Part shown: positions 1 through 7,702 of the stretch, one piece after another
How the letters are laid out: every line of letters begins with the position of its first letter
How positions within the stretch are numbered: position 1 is the stretch's first letter
Assembly: GCF_036924525.1 (NCBI RefSeq)
Contig: NZ_JAZHRU010000001.1
Span: 620,001-684,000 of the forward strand
Direction of reading: 5' to 3'
Length of the DNA stretch: 64,000 nucleotides
DNA from: Bradyrhizobium sp. AZCC 1719
GTDB taxonomy: Bacteria; Pseudomonadota; Alphaproteobacteria; Rhizobiales; Xanthobacteraceae
Notes under the pieces: generated by a model
Database searches by the model: none
What the model saw: the letters and a program-made list of their open reading frames with translations, nothing else
What the model was told of the DNA's origin: nothing
Program-made: the position numbers and the translations under genes

Positions 1-424
1 ATTCCTGCTGCGACCTCGGCAGCAGCATCAGTGCGGCAGTCACCGCGACAACGCAGATCGTCAGCGAAAGACGCCTGATCGACGTTGCCGGATCGAACGA
101 CAACACGACGCTCACCAGCACCCAGGCGCCGAACAGGACAAACGCCGGCGACAACAATGTCGCCAATCCCCGCGCGTCATTTCGCATCGCGAGCGCGACC
201 GTCAGCACGCTGAGCGCACCGAACATCGCATAGGTGGCCAGCTCGTTTCCGGTGCCGACGTCGCCGATCTGCATGTCGCCGAGGCTGACGAACGGATGCA
301 GCGAGATCCAGCCAAGCAGCAGCGTGCCGACAAAGGTCGCGCCGCGAACGATATCCATCACCTGCTGGCGCTCTATCCCGGCGGCGACGTTGCGGATTTC
401 GGATGCGTCGATGAGCTGGCTCAT
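1..424 (-). CDS. O-antigen ligase/polymerase-like membrane protein (3' part missing)
   Basis: About 141 N-terminal codons are visible; the rest lies beyond position 1. The ATG at 424 overlaps the stop of the upstream glycosyltransferase as ATGA, so the two are translationally coupled. The N-terminus MSQLIDASE is followed by hydrophobic segments near residues 29-42, 65-80 and 90-110, separated by short polar loops. Part of one loop (SFDPATSIRRLSLTI) resembles O-antigen ligase / ExoQ-type polysaccharide polymerases, which act in the inner membrane on lipid-linked repeat units. The family call rests on this N-terminal pattern and on the polysaccharide context; the diagnostic large periplasmic loop is outside the window. 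Confidence 0.7.
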   Translation of the reverse strand, partial: MSQLIDASEIRNVAAGIERQQVMDIVRGATFVGTLLLGWISLHPFVSLGDMQIGDVGTGNELATYAMFGALSVLTVALAMRNDARGLATLLSPAFVLFGAWVLVSVVLSFDPATSIRRLSLTICVVAVTAALMLLPRSQQE

Positions 425-1470
425 GAGACGATCTTCGACGCCTTGTAGGGCTGCGGCTCGAGGCCGAACGCGGCCAGCACGCTGCCAATCGCCACCGTGA
501 CGGGATGCATGGCAATGGTCCACTCACGCTCGGTGAGGACCGCGTGCACGGCATGGCCGAGTGAAAGCGGCAAGGCAGCCAGCAGTTTGGCGGTGAGCTT
601 CGCCCGTAACCGGAATGTCGGCGTCGCCTTGCGCTGGACGTGATAATTGATCGCCCCGATCCGCAGGCCTCGCATCGCCAGCCATTTCAGGCTGGTCCGG
701 CTTTGCGGCACGGTCTCGCTGATCGCGGCTTCGGCCGCCCAATGAAACCGCAAGCCGAGCCTTTTACAGCGGTAGAAGAAATCGGTGTCTCCGCCGCCGA
801 GAAAATTGAAACGGAGGTCGAACGCCGGCATGCCCAACCGATCAAACACCGCGCGCCGGATCAGGCAATTGCCGCAGCCATAGATCACCGGCACTGGACC
901 TGAGGCGTCGTAGGCCGGTGCAAACGCGGGATGGCGCCGTAGCCCACGCTTCCGTTCGTCATCGAATTCAGGAATTACCGGACCGCCGACGATGTCGGCG
1001 CCGGTCGCCTCCGCAGTCCCGACCATCTGCTCCAGCCAATCCGGCGAAGCGATTTCGTCATCGTCGATCATCAGGAAGCTGGTAGCCAGCGGGAACATCT
1101 GCAGTGCCGTCTCGAAGGCGGCATTGATCGCATAGCAATTTCCCTGCCGCGGCTCGATCACGCAGAGCCCCGGGAATTTCCCCGACGCGAGGTATTCGAC
1201 GGCAACCGGCACGCTCTCGCTCCTCGATGCATCGTTCTCCACCATCACGACGGCGAAGCGGCGGCTGGTGCGCTGAACGGCAAGCGACTGCAACGTCCGG
1301 CGCAGGTACTTGGGGCGGCGAAAACAGGGGATGCACACGACCGTTTCGATTCCTGGATCGAGCGCCGGTGAAGCAGCCACCAGCGCGCGCAGAGCCCTAG
1401 CCGCCGGATCAGGCCGGTCCATCCTGATATCGCCGATCGAGCTCTCTGCCATGAAAGTCTGGTCGTTCAC
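421..1470 (-). CDS. Glycosyltransferase family 2
   Basis: A 349-residue GT-A fold glycosyltransferase, cytoplasmic or membrane-associated. Residues around 40-75 give the nucleotide-binding start (VVCIPCFRRP, then VVMVENDAS). The metal-binding acidic motif is in LMIDDDEI near residue 135. A later FLGGGDTDFFYRCKR segment matches the acceptor/ED-type region of GT2 enzymes. A basic, weakly hydrophobic C-terminus could contact the membrane. The first in-frame start is GTG at 1470 with only a weak GAGA upstream; ATG at 1452 is an alternative. It precedes the O-antigen-ligase-like gene with a 4-nt overlap. The family is clear; the sugar transferred cannot be told. Confidence 0.88.
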   Translation of the reverse strand: MNDQTFMAESSIGDIRMDRPDPAARALRALVAASPALDPGIETVVCIPCFRRPKYLRRTLQSLAVQRTSRRFAVVMVENDASRSESVPVAVEYLASGKFPGLCVIEPRQGNCYAINAAFETALQMFPLATSFLMIDDDEIASPDWLEQMVGTAEATGADIVGGPVIPEFDDERKRGLRRHPAFAPAYDASGPVPVIYGCGNCLIRRAVFDRLGMPAFDLRFNFLGGGDTDFFYRCKRLGLRFHWAAEAAISETVPQSRTSLKWLAMRGLRIGAINYHVQRKATPTFRLRAKLTAKLLAALPLSLGHAVHAVLTEREWTIAMHPVTVAIGSVLAAFGLEPQPYKASKIVS

Positions 1471-1683
1471 GAATATGTCTCATCGTCCCGAAACGGGATT
1501 GCCGGATTAATTCCGGGACACTTCCGTCTCGATAAAGCCGCTCGCTCGGGGATTATCCCGTCCTTGCGGACGTAACGCGCACGGTGGTGCAAAAACCGAT
1601 CCGGCAGAGAAACGTGAGGCACTGAATTCTGGCGACGGTTAATGGATGGGGTTAATCCGCGCTGAACGAACGTCGAGTGCAGA

Positions 1684-2670
1684 TCAGCGGCTGAACAGTT
1701 TTCGGAACAGTCTTTGCGAGTTCGGAAACTGGCCGTTGTCGATCTGGGTGGGCCACGCCCCGTTGACGTCGAAATAAGCGGCGTAGGCAATCCTGTCTTC
1801 GTTCTTCATGAACCAGTGGTGCATCTGCTGAATGAAGAACGGATTGTCGCCGAAATTGCCCACGCCCCATTCGGGATAGCTCATGCGCTTGCCGTGCAGA
1901 CGCGCAAACTCTCGGTGCCATTCGAGTCCGAATGGCGCCTTAATGTAAAAATTAGTCCAGCGCTCCTCGGCGGAGCCCTCCTGCCTGAAGTCGTAGACGT
2001 CGAGACCGATGTAGTCGACGACATCGTCACCGGGATAGCTCGCATCCGCCGGCATGTCCTGCGGCCCCCATCCCGGACACCAATCGAACTTGAAGCCAGT
2101 GGAATGGCGGCGGAATATCTCCACGACGCGGCGGAACGCCTTGATGTAATCGGCTTCATGCCCCTTCGCGAACCACGCCATTTCCGCCAGGTTCATTTCC
2201 CAGCCGAGCCGGATGATCGCCTTGGGATGCGCCTCTGAAATCGCCCGGGCCGCCGCTTCGAATTCAGCATCGTGCAGCCCATTGGCAACGTCGGCGAGAG
2301 GCGTCCCTTTCATGGTCAGCGGGATCGACCAGATCACATTGCGCGCAGGGTTGAGCTTCTTCCAGACGCCGGGAACCCAACTCACTTTGGAGAAGTCCTC
2401 CCAGGTCGTCTGTCCATAGAAATCGACGCCGAGCACCGAGGACGGCTTCTGCTTCAGCCATTTTTCCCACGCCTGCAGCGTATGCTCGCGTCCCACGGGC
2501 CCCCAATTAACGAAGGCGCCTGCGAACTTCGATGGAGTGGACGTGGCGCGCGAGGCGGCATTGCTGTCGACGTGCGCCAACAGCAGCACGGTCAGCACGA
2601 AGGCCGCCAGAAACAGCACCAGCCGCTTCAGGCCGTGTTTCTTGCGCCGCCTGGGCTCAGTTCGAAACAT
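1684..2670 (-). CDS. Glycoside hydrolase family 26-like, membrane-anchored or secreted
   Basis: 328 residues. I chose the ATG at 2670, preceded by GAGGG at about 8 nt, over an upstream extension that has no ribosome site. A basic stretch (RRRKKHGLKR) then a hydrophobic segment at residues 17-32 form a signal anchor or signal peptide. The remainder reads as a TIM-barrel hydrolase: IIRLGWEMN places a candidate acid/base Glu at 158 and MSYPEWG a candidate nucleophile Glu at 267, the layout of GH26 mannanase-like enzymes. Next to polymerase, flippase and Wzz genes it may trim the exported polysaccharide in the periplasm. Substrate is not deducible. Confidence 0.75.
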   Translation of the reverse strand: MFRTEPRRRKKHGLKRLVLFLAAFVLTVLLLAHVDSNAASRATSTPSKFAGAFVNWGPVGREHTLQAWEKWLKQKPSSVLGVDFYGQTTWEDFSKVSWVPGVWKKLNPARNVIWSIPLTMKGTPLADVANGLHDAEFEAAARAISEAHPKAIIRLGWEMNLAEMAWFAKGHEADYIKAFRRVVEIFRRHSTGFKFDWCPGWGPQDMPADASYPGDDVVDYIGLDVYDFRQEGSAEERWTNFYIKAPFGLEWHREFARLHGKRMSYPEWGVGNFGDNPFFIQQMHHWFMKNEDRIAYAAYFDVNGAWPTQIDNGQFPNSQRLFRKLFSR

Positions 2671-3238
2671 CGCCTGCCCTCGTGTGCTTTCTGGCAAAGA
2701 CGGCCGTGACAGCGTTAACGCACCGCAGGAAGCGGTTGCGATGATGAACTCTCGCCGTCGCAAAAGGATACAAACCGAACAAGGCGGCTGTCCCAAAAAG
2801 AACAGGAGCCTCGCAGGGCCCACTTCGCGGAAAGAGATTTTGTCGAAAAAAATATAACCAAACGCTCATCGGCAATCCATTCGCCGAAAAGGCCGGCGAT
2901 CTCGGTGACGGGCTTTGCAATATCCAGTCCACCTGCGGGCGCATGCACGACCGACGCGTCCGAAATGGTTACTGCGCAGCGAGATCCGCAGCGGCGTGTC
3001 GCAAATGCGGACAGCGCGGACAGGTCGGATGTGCTCAAAATTCCCAGCCTCGTCGTTTATCCGCAAGAGACGCCGGAAACCACCGGGTTAACCACGCTGA
3101 TGCGCCGCAAGACATGCAGCGCCGGTACGGCACCGATCTTGCTCCAATGGGCACTGCGGGAGGTTTGCGCCGGTTGGCGGCGAGCCTCCGGCAGATGAAC
3201 TGTGCCGTGTCGTTAACCCTGAACCCATTGCCGAAGTA
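2671..3238. other. Divergent intergenic region, no convincing gene
   Basis: 568 nt between the GH26-like gene (minus) and the flippase (plus). Several short open frames cross it, but none has a good ribosome site or recognisable protein. An A/T-rich patch near 2838-2860 is the likeliest place for promoters of the two divergent genes. No operator-like repeat stood out. Confidence 0.4.
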
Positions 3239-4753
3239 ATGCTCAGCCAAACGTTCCATTATTCGGTTGCGAGCGTCGTATCGGCCGCTGTCGGCTTGCT
3301 GAGCGCGGTCGTATTCACGCGCCTGCTCTCTCCGGACGAATATGGCGTCTATGTCGTCGGCCTGAGCACCGCCGGCATCGTCTCGGCACTGCTGTTCACG
3401 TGGGTTCGCGTCGCCGCGCTGCGCTTTCAGTCGGAGGGCGGTGCGGTCGACGTCAGGAAGACCGTTTTTCTCGCCTACCTCATCTCCGCCCTCGCCGCGC
3501 CGATCGCACTCCTGGTTGCCACGCTGACGACGTCGGTCTCGCTGGATCGAAATATCGCCGCCATCTTCTTTGCGCTGGGGCTCGGCCTGTTTGAACTCGG
3601 GCAGGAACTGCTCAAGGCACGGCTGCAATCGCTTGCGTTCATGACGGCGTCGATCATCCGCGCCTGCCTGGCTTTCACGCTGTGTCTGGCCGCGGCGCTT
3701 CTAGGCGGCGGCGGACTGTGCCAACTCGCGATGGTAGCCATCACCTATTTCGTCACGACGACACTGTTTGCGAGTACGATCCTGCGGTCGCCCGTTGCGG
3801 AACCAAAAATTTCCGATCTACGGACGTTTGCGGCCTTCGGCATTCCGATCACGCTATCCGGCATCGTCTTTGCGATTCATGCCGCGCTCGACCGGATGCT
3901 GGTGTTTCATTTCATGGGCGACCATGCGGCAGGCCAGTACGGCGCTTCCGCCGACCTCGTCCGACAGATCATTCTTATTCCTGCGGTCAGCATCGCGTCG
4001 GCGACGATCCCGCTGGCGGTGCGCGCCTACGTCAACGGCGGCGCCCGCGAGGCGCGGCCGCATCTGGAGTTCAGCCTCGAAATCCTCTTGGCCGCCGTCC
4101 TGCCTGCAGTCGTAGGCGTGGCTTTGACGAGCAGCCATATCGCCGGCGTGATCCTCGGCAGCGAGTTCAGGGAAACTGCAGCGCAGATCATGCCGATCCT
4201 GGCGTTCGCCTGGCTGTTCCAGTCATTCTCCCAGTCCTACATTCACGCGAGCTTTCATCTTGCCAAGACGCCGTTCATGATGACGATGCAAAGCATCGCG
4301 ATGCTGATCGCGAACTTGCTGGTCATGCCGGTTCTGCTTGCCAGATTTGGCCTGATTGGCGCGGCGGCGAGCCTTGTCATCGTCGAAGCATTCGGCGCGG
4401 GTTTCGGCTGGTATCTCACCCGAAGGGCGTTTCCGCTTCCCTTCAACGCATTCCAGGTCATGCGCATCGTCTCGGCGACGGCAATCATGGCGCTGGTTCT
4501 GGCGTTCCTCAAGCCGTCGCTTCCGATCGGCGTGGTCTCGTTTGGCGTGCTAGCCGCCACCGGCTGCCTCGTGTACGTCGTGGCCGCTTTCGCGTTCGAC
4601 ATCGCGGGCTTGCGGAAGGCCGTCATGGCCTACGGCGCGCATCGCAAGCTCTGGCCGGCCAGCAAATCGACGCGTGAAGGACACGCCCTTCCGGTCTCGC
4701 CGATCACCGCCCCGTCCACGGGACTCCCCAGCATGTCGATCAGAAAGCCATGA
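3239..4753 (+). CDS. Polysaccharide flippase (Wzx-like, MOP superfamily)
   Basis: 504 residues with about 12-14 hydrophobic segments spread over the whole length, the pattern of lipopolysaccharide/exopolysaccharide repeat-unit flippases. The N-terminus (SVVSAAVGLLSAVVFTRLLSPDEYGVY) is characteristic: the TRLLSPxEYG loop after the first helix recurs in this family. It would move undecaprenyl-linked repeat units across the inner membrane. It opens a plus-strand cluster, and its stop overlaps the next ATG by 4 nt (ATGA at 4750-4753). The C-terminal 30 residues are polar and extend past the last helix. Confidence 0.9.
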   Translation: MLSQTFHYSVASVVSAAVGLLSAVVFTRLLSPDEYGVYVVGLSTAGIVSALLFTWVRVAALRFQSEGGAVDVRKTVFLAYLISALAAPIALLVATLTTSVSLDRNIAAIFFALGLGLFELGQELLKARLQSLAFMTASIIRACLAFTLCLAAALLGGGGLCQLAMVAITYFVTTTLFASTILRSPVAEPKISDLRTFAAFGIPITLSGIVFAIHAALDRMLVFHFMGDHAAGQYGASADLVRQIILIPAVSIASATIPLAVRAYVNGGAREARPHLEFSLEILLAAVLPAVVGVALTSSHIAGVILGSEFRETAAQIMPILAFAWLFQSFSQSYIHASFHLAKTPFMMTMQSIAMLIANLLVMPVLLARFGLIGAAASLVIVEAFGAGFGWYLTRRAFPLPFNAFQVMRIVSATAIMALVLAFLKPSLPIGVVSFGVLAATGCLVYVVAAFAFDIAGLRKAVMAYGAHRKLWPASKSTREGHALPVSPITAPSTGLPSMSIRKP

Positions 4754-5961
4754 TGCGGCTCGCCAGCAAAAGCCCGGTCGCTGCAACCGACAATCGACAT
4801 GTCGTCTGCCGGACCAATCCGGTGTCGCTGTCGGACTTTACCGACAAGCGGCGCGAGGCAACACGACCGGTCGCGTTCCGGGGCGCGAATTTCGACCGGG
4901 ACTTCGACAGCAATACGCTGTTCTACGATGCGGTGCAGGTCAGCAAATCAAAGATTGCGCTGTTTGCACCGCCCTTCTTCAACCTCGCGCGCGACGTCGC
5001 GACGACAACCTTTATCAGCGGCGCCGGGACCTCCAAGGCGCGGACAAGGCGCCTCGACCGTCACGCCCAGTTGTGGCTGGACATTCCCGAGAACGTCGGC
5101 CCGGTCCAGGCGTTGGGCGAACTGGGCAGCTTCGCGTTCTCGGTATCGCCCAACGAGTCGGAGATGTTCCGCGATTGCCGCGTCATCTTCACGATGTCGA
5201 AGGACAATCCGATCGAATGGATCCTCGATTGGGTGAGGTTCAACCGCGACATTCACGGCGCGGATGCCGTCCTCATCTACGATAACGGCTCCAGCGCCTA
5301 CGACAGCGCCACCTTGAGCGCGGCGCTTCGATCGATCACGGGCATCCGCTGCTCGGTCGTGATGGAGTGGCCCTTCAAATACGGCCCGCAGGGCGCCAAT
5401 AGCTGGGATCACTGGGATTCCGATTTCTGCCAATTGGGGGCCTGGGAGCACGCAAGATGGCGGTTCCTACGACATGCCCGAAGCGCCATGAACTCCGACA
5501 TCGACGAGCTGGTACTCTCGAAGACCGGCAGGTCGGTGTTCGAAGCCGCCGAACAATCGTGGACCGGCCTTGTTCGCTATCGGGGACGATGGATCATCGG
5601 CATCGACCACGGTCTTCGCGACGACACGCGCGTTCCGCATCGCCACGCCGACTTCTCGATCTTCATGCCGCCGAAATACGAAGTCTCACGGCTGGTGATG
5701 CGACGAGACGCCAACGCGTGCCTGCCGAAATGGACGGTGGTTCCCGGCCGGTGTCCGACGCATGCGCAATGGCACGTCCATTCGATCTTCTCCTGGTGGG
5801 CCTCGTATTTCTGCACCAAGGATTTTTCGTTCCGGCATTTTCGCGAGATCGGCAGCAACTGGAAATATCAACGCACCAACCGCGTGCCGTTCGATCCGTC
5901 GATTCACAAGGCGGACCAAGCGTTGTTGCAAGCGTTTCAGCGGGTGGATTGGGAAAACTAG
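4750..5961 (+). CDS. Glycosyltransferase, GT92/DUF23-like
   Basis: 403 residues with no signal peptide. The core contains ESEMFRDCRVIFTMSKDNPIEWI.. then DAVLIYDNGSSAYD, the YDNxS motif and preceding switch common to GT2/GT92-like transferases, and MNSDIDELVL, which supplies the DxD-like metal site (SDIDE). A C-terminal block (CTKDFSFRHFREIGSNWKYQRT) resembles the conserved end of rhizobial proteins annotated as family-92 glycosyltransferases. Translational coupling to the flippase through ATGATG at 4750 and position ahead of a methyltransferase support a role in repeat-unit assembly or decoration. Family assignment is moderate; donor and acceptor are unknown. Confidence 0.7.
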   Translation: MMRLASKSPVAATDNRHVVCRTNPVSLSDFTDKRREATRPVAFRGANFDRDFDSNTLFYDAVQVSKSKIALFAPPFFNLARDVATTTFISGAGTSKARTRRLDRHAQLWLDIPENVGPVQALGELGSFAFSVSPNESEMFRDCRVIFTMSKDNPIEWILDWVRFNRDIHGADAVLIYDNGSSAYDSATLSAALRSITGIRCSVVMEWPFKYGPQGANSWDHWDSDFCQLGAWEHARWRFLRHARSAMNSDIDELVLSKTGRSVFEAAEQSWTGLVRYRGRWIIGIDHGLRDDTRVPHRHADFSIFMPPKYEVSRLVMRRDANACLPKWTVVPGRCPTHAQWHVHSIFSWWASYFCTKDFSFRHFREIGSNWKYQRTNRVPFDPSIHKADQALLQAFQRVDWEN

Positions 5962-5962
5962 A

Positions 5963-6799
5963 ATGAACAGGGCACCGCCCACGTCGGAATGGATGAAGTC
6001 GATGAACGAGGCAGTCACGATCGGCCACGCGCCAGCGACAGCAAATTCTCCGCAAGCCGTGCACCATCCGCAGGCGCTTCTCGAACTGGTGCATGGCGAG
6101 GCGCGGCAGAGCCTGCTCACGGTTCACGCCATCCTCGAAGCGACGCTGCCTGAACGCGAACTCTCGATTTACGAAGCCGGCGGCGGCTCGACCAGCTTCC
6201 TGCCGCTCAAGGTGCTGCATCGCGCCCACGTCACCGTGGTCGATATCGACGAGGACCAGATCCGGAACAACGACTACGCCCAGCGGGCGATCCTCGGCGA
6301 CATCCAGACCCATCGCTTCCGGCCCAACAGCTTCGACCTGGTGATCTGCTACAATGTGATCGAGCACGTGCCCGATGTCGAAGCCGCATTGCTGCGCTTC
6401 TACGAAGCGCTGAAGCCGAACGGACTGATCCTGATCGGCGCGCCCAATCCGCGTTCGCTGTCTGGCTTCGTCACCAAATACTCGCCGCACTGGTTCCATG
6501 TCTGGTTCTACCGCCATGTCCGCGGCGACAAGAAAGCCGGCCTGCCCGGCCACGCACCGTTCCCAACGCTGTTCCATCCGCTGGTCACGCTTTCCAACCT
6601 GGAAGCATTCGCCGAACAGCACGGCCTGCAGATGATCTATCGCAAGCAGTATGAGAGCCCGCGCTATCCGGAGATGCGGCTGCGCATGCCCGCGTTCGCT
6701 GCGCTGGTCGATGCCGCCGCGCGCGCGATGAACTTTCTCCTGCCCGGCCGCACCGACGTGCGGCACGGCGACTACCACGTGATCCTGCGAAAGCGCTGA
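5963..6799 (+). CDS. SAM-dependent class I methyltransferase
   Basis: 278 residues. I start at the ATG at 5963, one nucleotide after the previous stop; the open frame extends upstream only inside the preceding gene. Motif I appears as IYEAGGGST, motif II as VTVVDIDEDQ, and motif IV/post-I as FDLVICYNVIEHVPD, followed by LKPNGLILIGAPNP, so SAM binding is well supported. The Cys-Tyr-Asn-Val-Ile-Glu-His pattern is typical of the Methyltransf_11/23 groups. In this operon it likely O-methylates a sugar in the polysaccharide, which is inference. The next gene starts 3 nt downstream of its stop. Confidence 0.85.
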   Translation: MNRAPPTSEWMKSMNEAVTIGHAPATANSPQAVHHPQALLELVHGEARQSLLTVHAILEATLPERELSIYEAGGGSTSFLPLKVLHRAHVTVVDIDEDQIRNNDYAQRAILGDIQTHRFRPNSFDLVICYNVIEHVPDVEAALLRFYEALKPNGLILIGAPNPRSLSGFVTKYSPHWFHVWFYRHVRGDKKAGLPGHAPFPTLFHPLVTLSNLEAFAEQHGLQMIYRKQYESPRYPEMRLRMPAFAALVDAAARAMNFLLPGRTDVRHGDYHVILRKR

Positions 6800-6802
6800 A
6801 CC

Positions 6803-7555
6803 ATGAACGCGGTTTGGTCAGAGGCAAGGGCAAAGGTCGGCCACCGGCTGGCGATGCATTTGCACGTCGATCGGTTCCGGCTGCGTAACAGCACGCCGAT
6901 GGTCAGTTTCACCTTCGACGATCTGCCAAAGAGCGCGGTGACGACCGGCGCTGCGATGCTCGAAGCGCATGGCGCGCGGGGAACGTTCTATGTCTCGGGC
7001 AGCCTGGTCGGCGCCGCCGCGCCGGACTGGGTCGCGGGCGATGGCGAGGATGTGGTCTCGCTTCACCGCACGGGTCACGAGATCGGCTGCCACACGTTTT
7101 CGCATCAACGCGCCTGCGACCTCGACGAGGCCGCGATGCGGCAAGAAATCATGCGCAACCGCGCTTACCTTCGCGCGCTCGATCCTTCGATACGGATCGA
7201 TAGTTTTGCCTATCCGTTCGGATATGGCTCCTACGCCCGAAAAGCTCAGCTCAGGACGGAGTTCCAGACCTGCCGCAGCATCGTCCAGGGCGTCAATAGC
7301 GGCAGCGTCGATCTGCAGTTCCTGCGCGCGATGCCGCTGATCGATCGCGAGATGGATCGCGACGGGATAGACCGCGCGCTCGAGGACGCGCAAACCAATA
7401 ATGGATGGTTAATTTTCTACGGCCACGACGTCATCGACCGTCCGAGCCCCTATGGCTGCTCGCCTGCCCTGCTCGAGCATGCGCTCGCCGCGGCATCGCG
7501 GCGGAAAATTCCGATCCTCACCGTGGCGGAGGCGATGCGATGCGCCCGCGGTTAA
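6803..7555 (+). CDS. Polysaccharide deacetylase family protein (NodB homology)
   Basis: 250 residues of the CE4 carbohydrate-esterase fold. MVSFTFDDLPKS gives the TFDD motif with catalytic-base and metal Asp. HEIGCHTFSHQRA gives the H-x-x-x-H metal ligands. FAYPFGYGS corresponds to the RxPY/F-type motif 3 region, and GWLIFYGHDVID provides the C-terminal His motif. No signal peptide is seen, so it probably acts on the cytoplasmic side, for example on N-acetylated lipid-linked sugars. It sits 3 nt after the methyltransferase and before a 147-nt gap leading to the Wzz-like gene. Confidence 0.88.
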   Translation: MNAVWSEARAKVGHRLAMHLHVDRFRLRNSTPMVSFTFDDLPKSAVTTGAAMLEAHGARGTFYVSGSLVGAAAPDWVAGDGEDVVSLHRTGHEIGCHTFSHQRACDLDEAAMRQEIMRNRAYLRALDPSIRIDSFAYPFGYGSYARKAQLRTEFQTCRSIVQGVNSGSVDLQFLRAMPLIDREMDRDGIDRALEDAQTNNGWLIFYGHDVIDRPSPYGCSPALLEHALAAASRRKIPILTVAEAMRCARG

Positions 7556-7702
7556 ACGCTTTGTTTGCCATTTCGGTGAATAGTCCCTCGGTGAGTATGG
7601 TTAATTTTCCTTGTTGCGTTTTTTCAGCGCTTTTTTCCGGCGTGACCCGAAGAGTAACCCCTCAGCCGATGCGTGCGGCAGTTCGAATGGATGCTGGGGT
7701 CG

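Noticed and set aside
2905..3239. Short plus-strand frames before the flippase
   Set aside because: No ribosome site or domain, and two overlapping frames compete.
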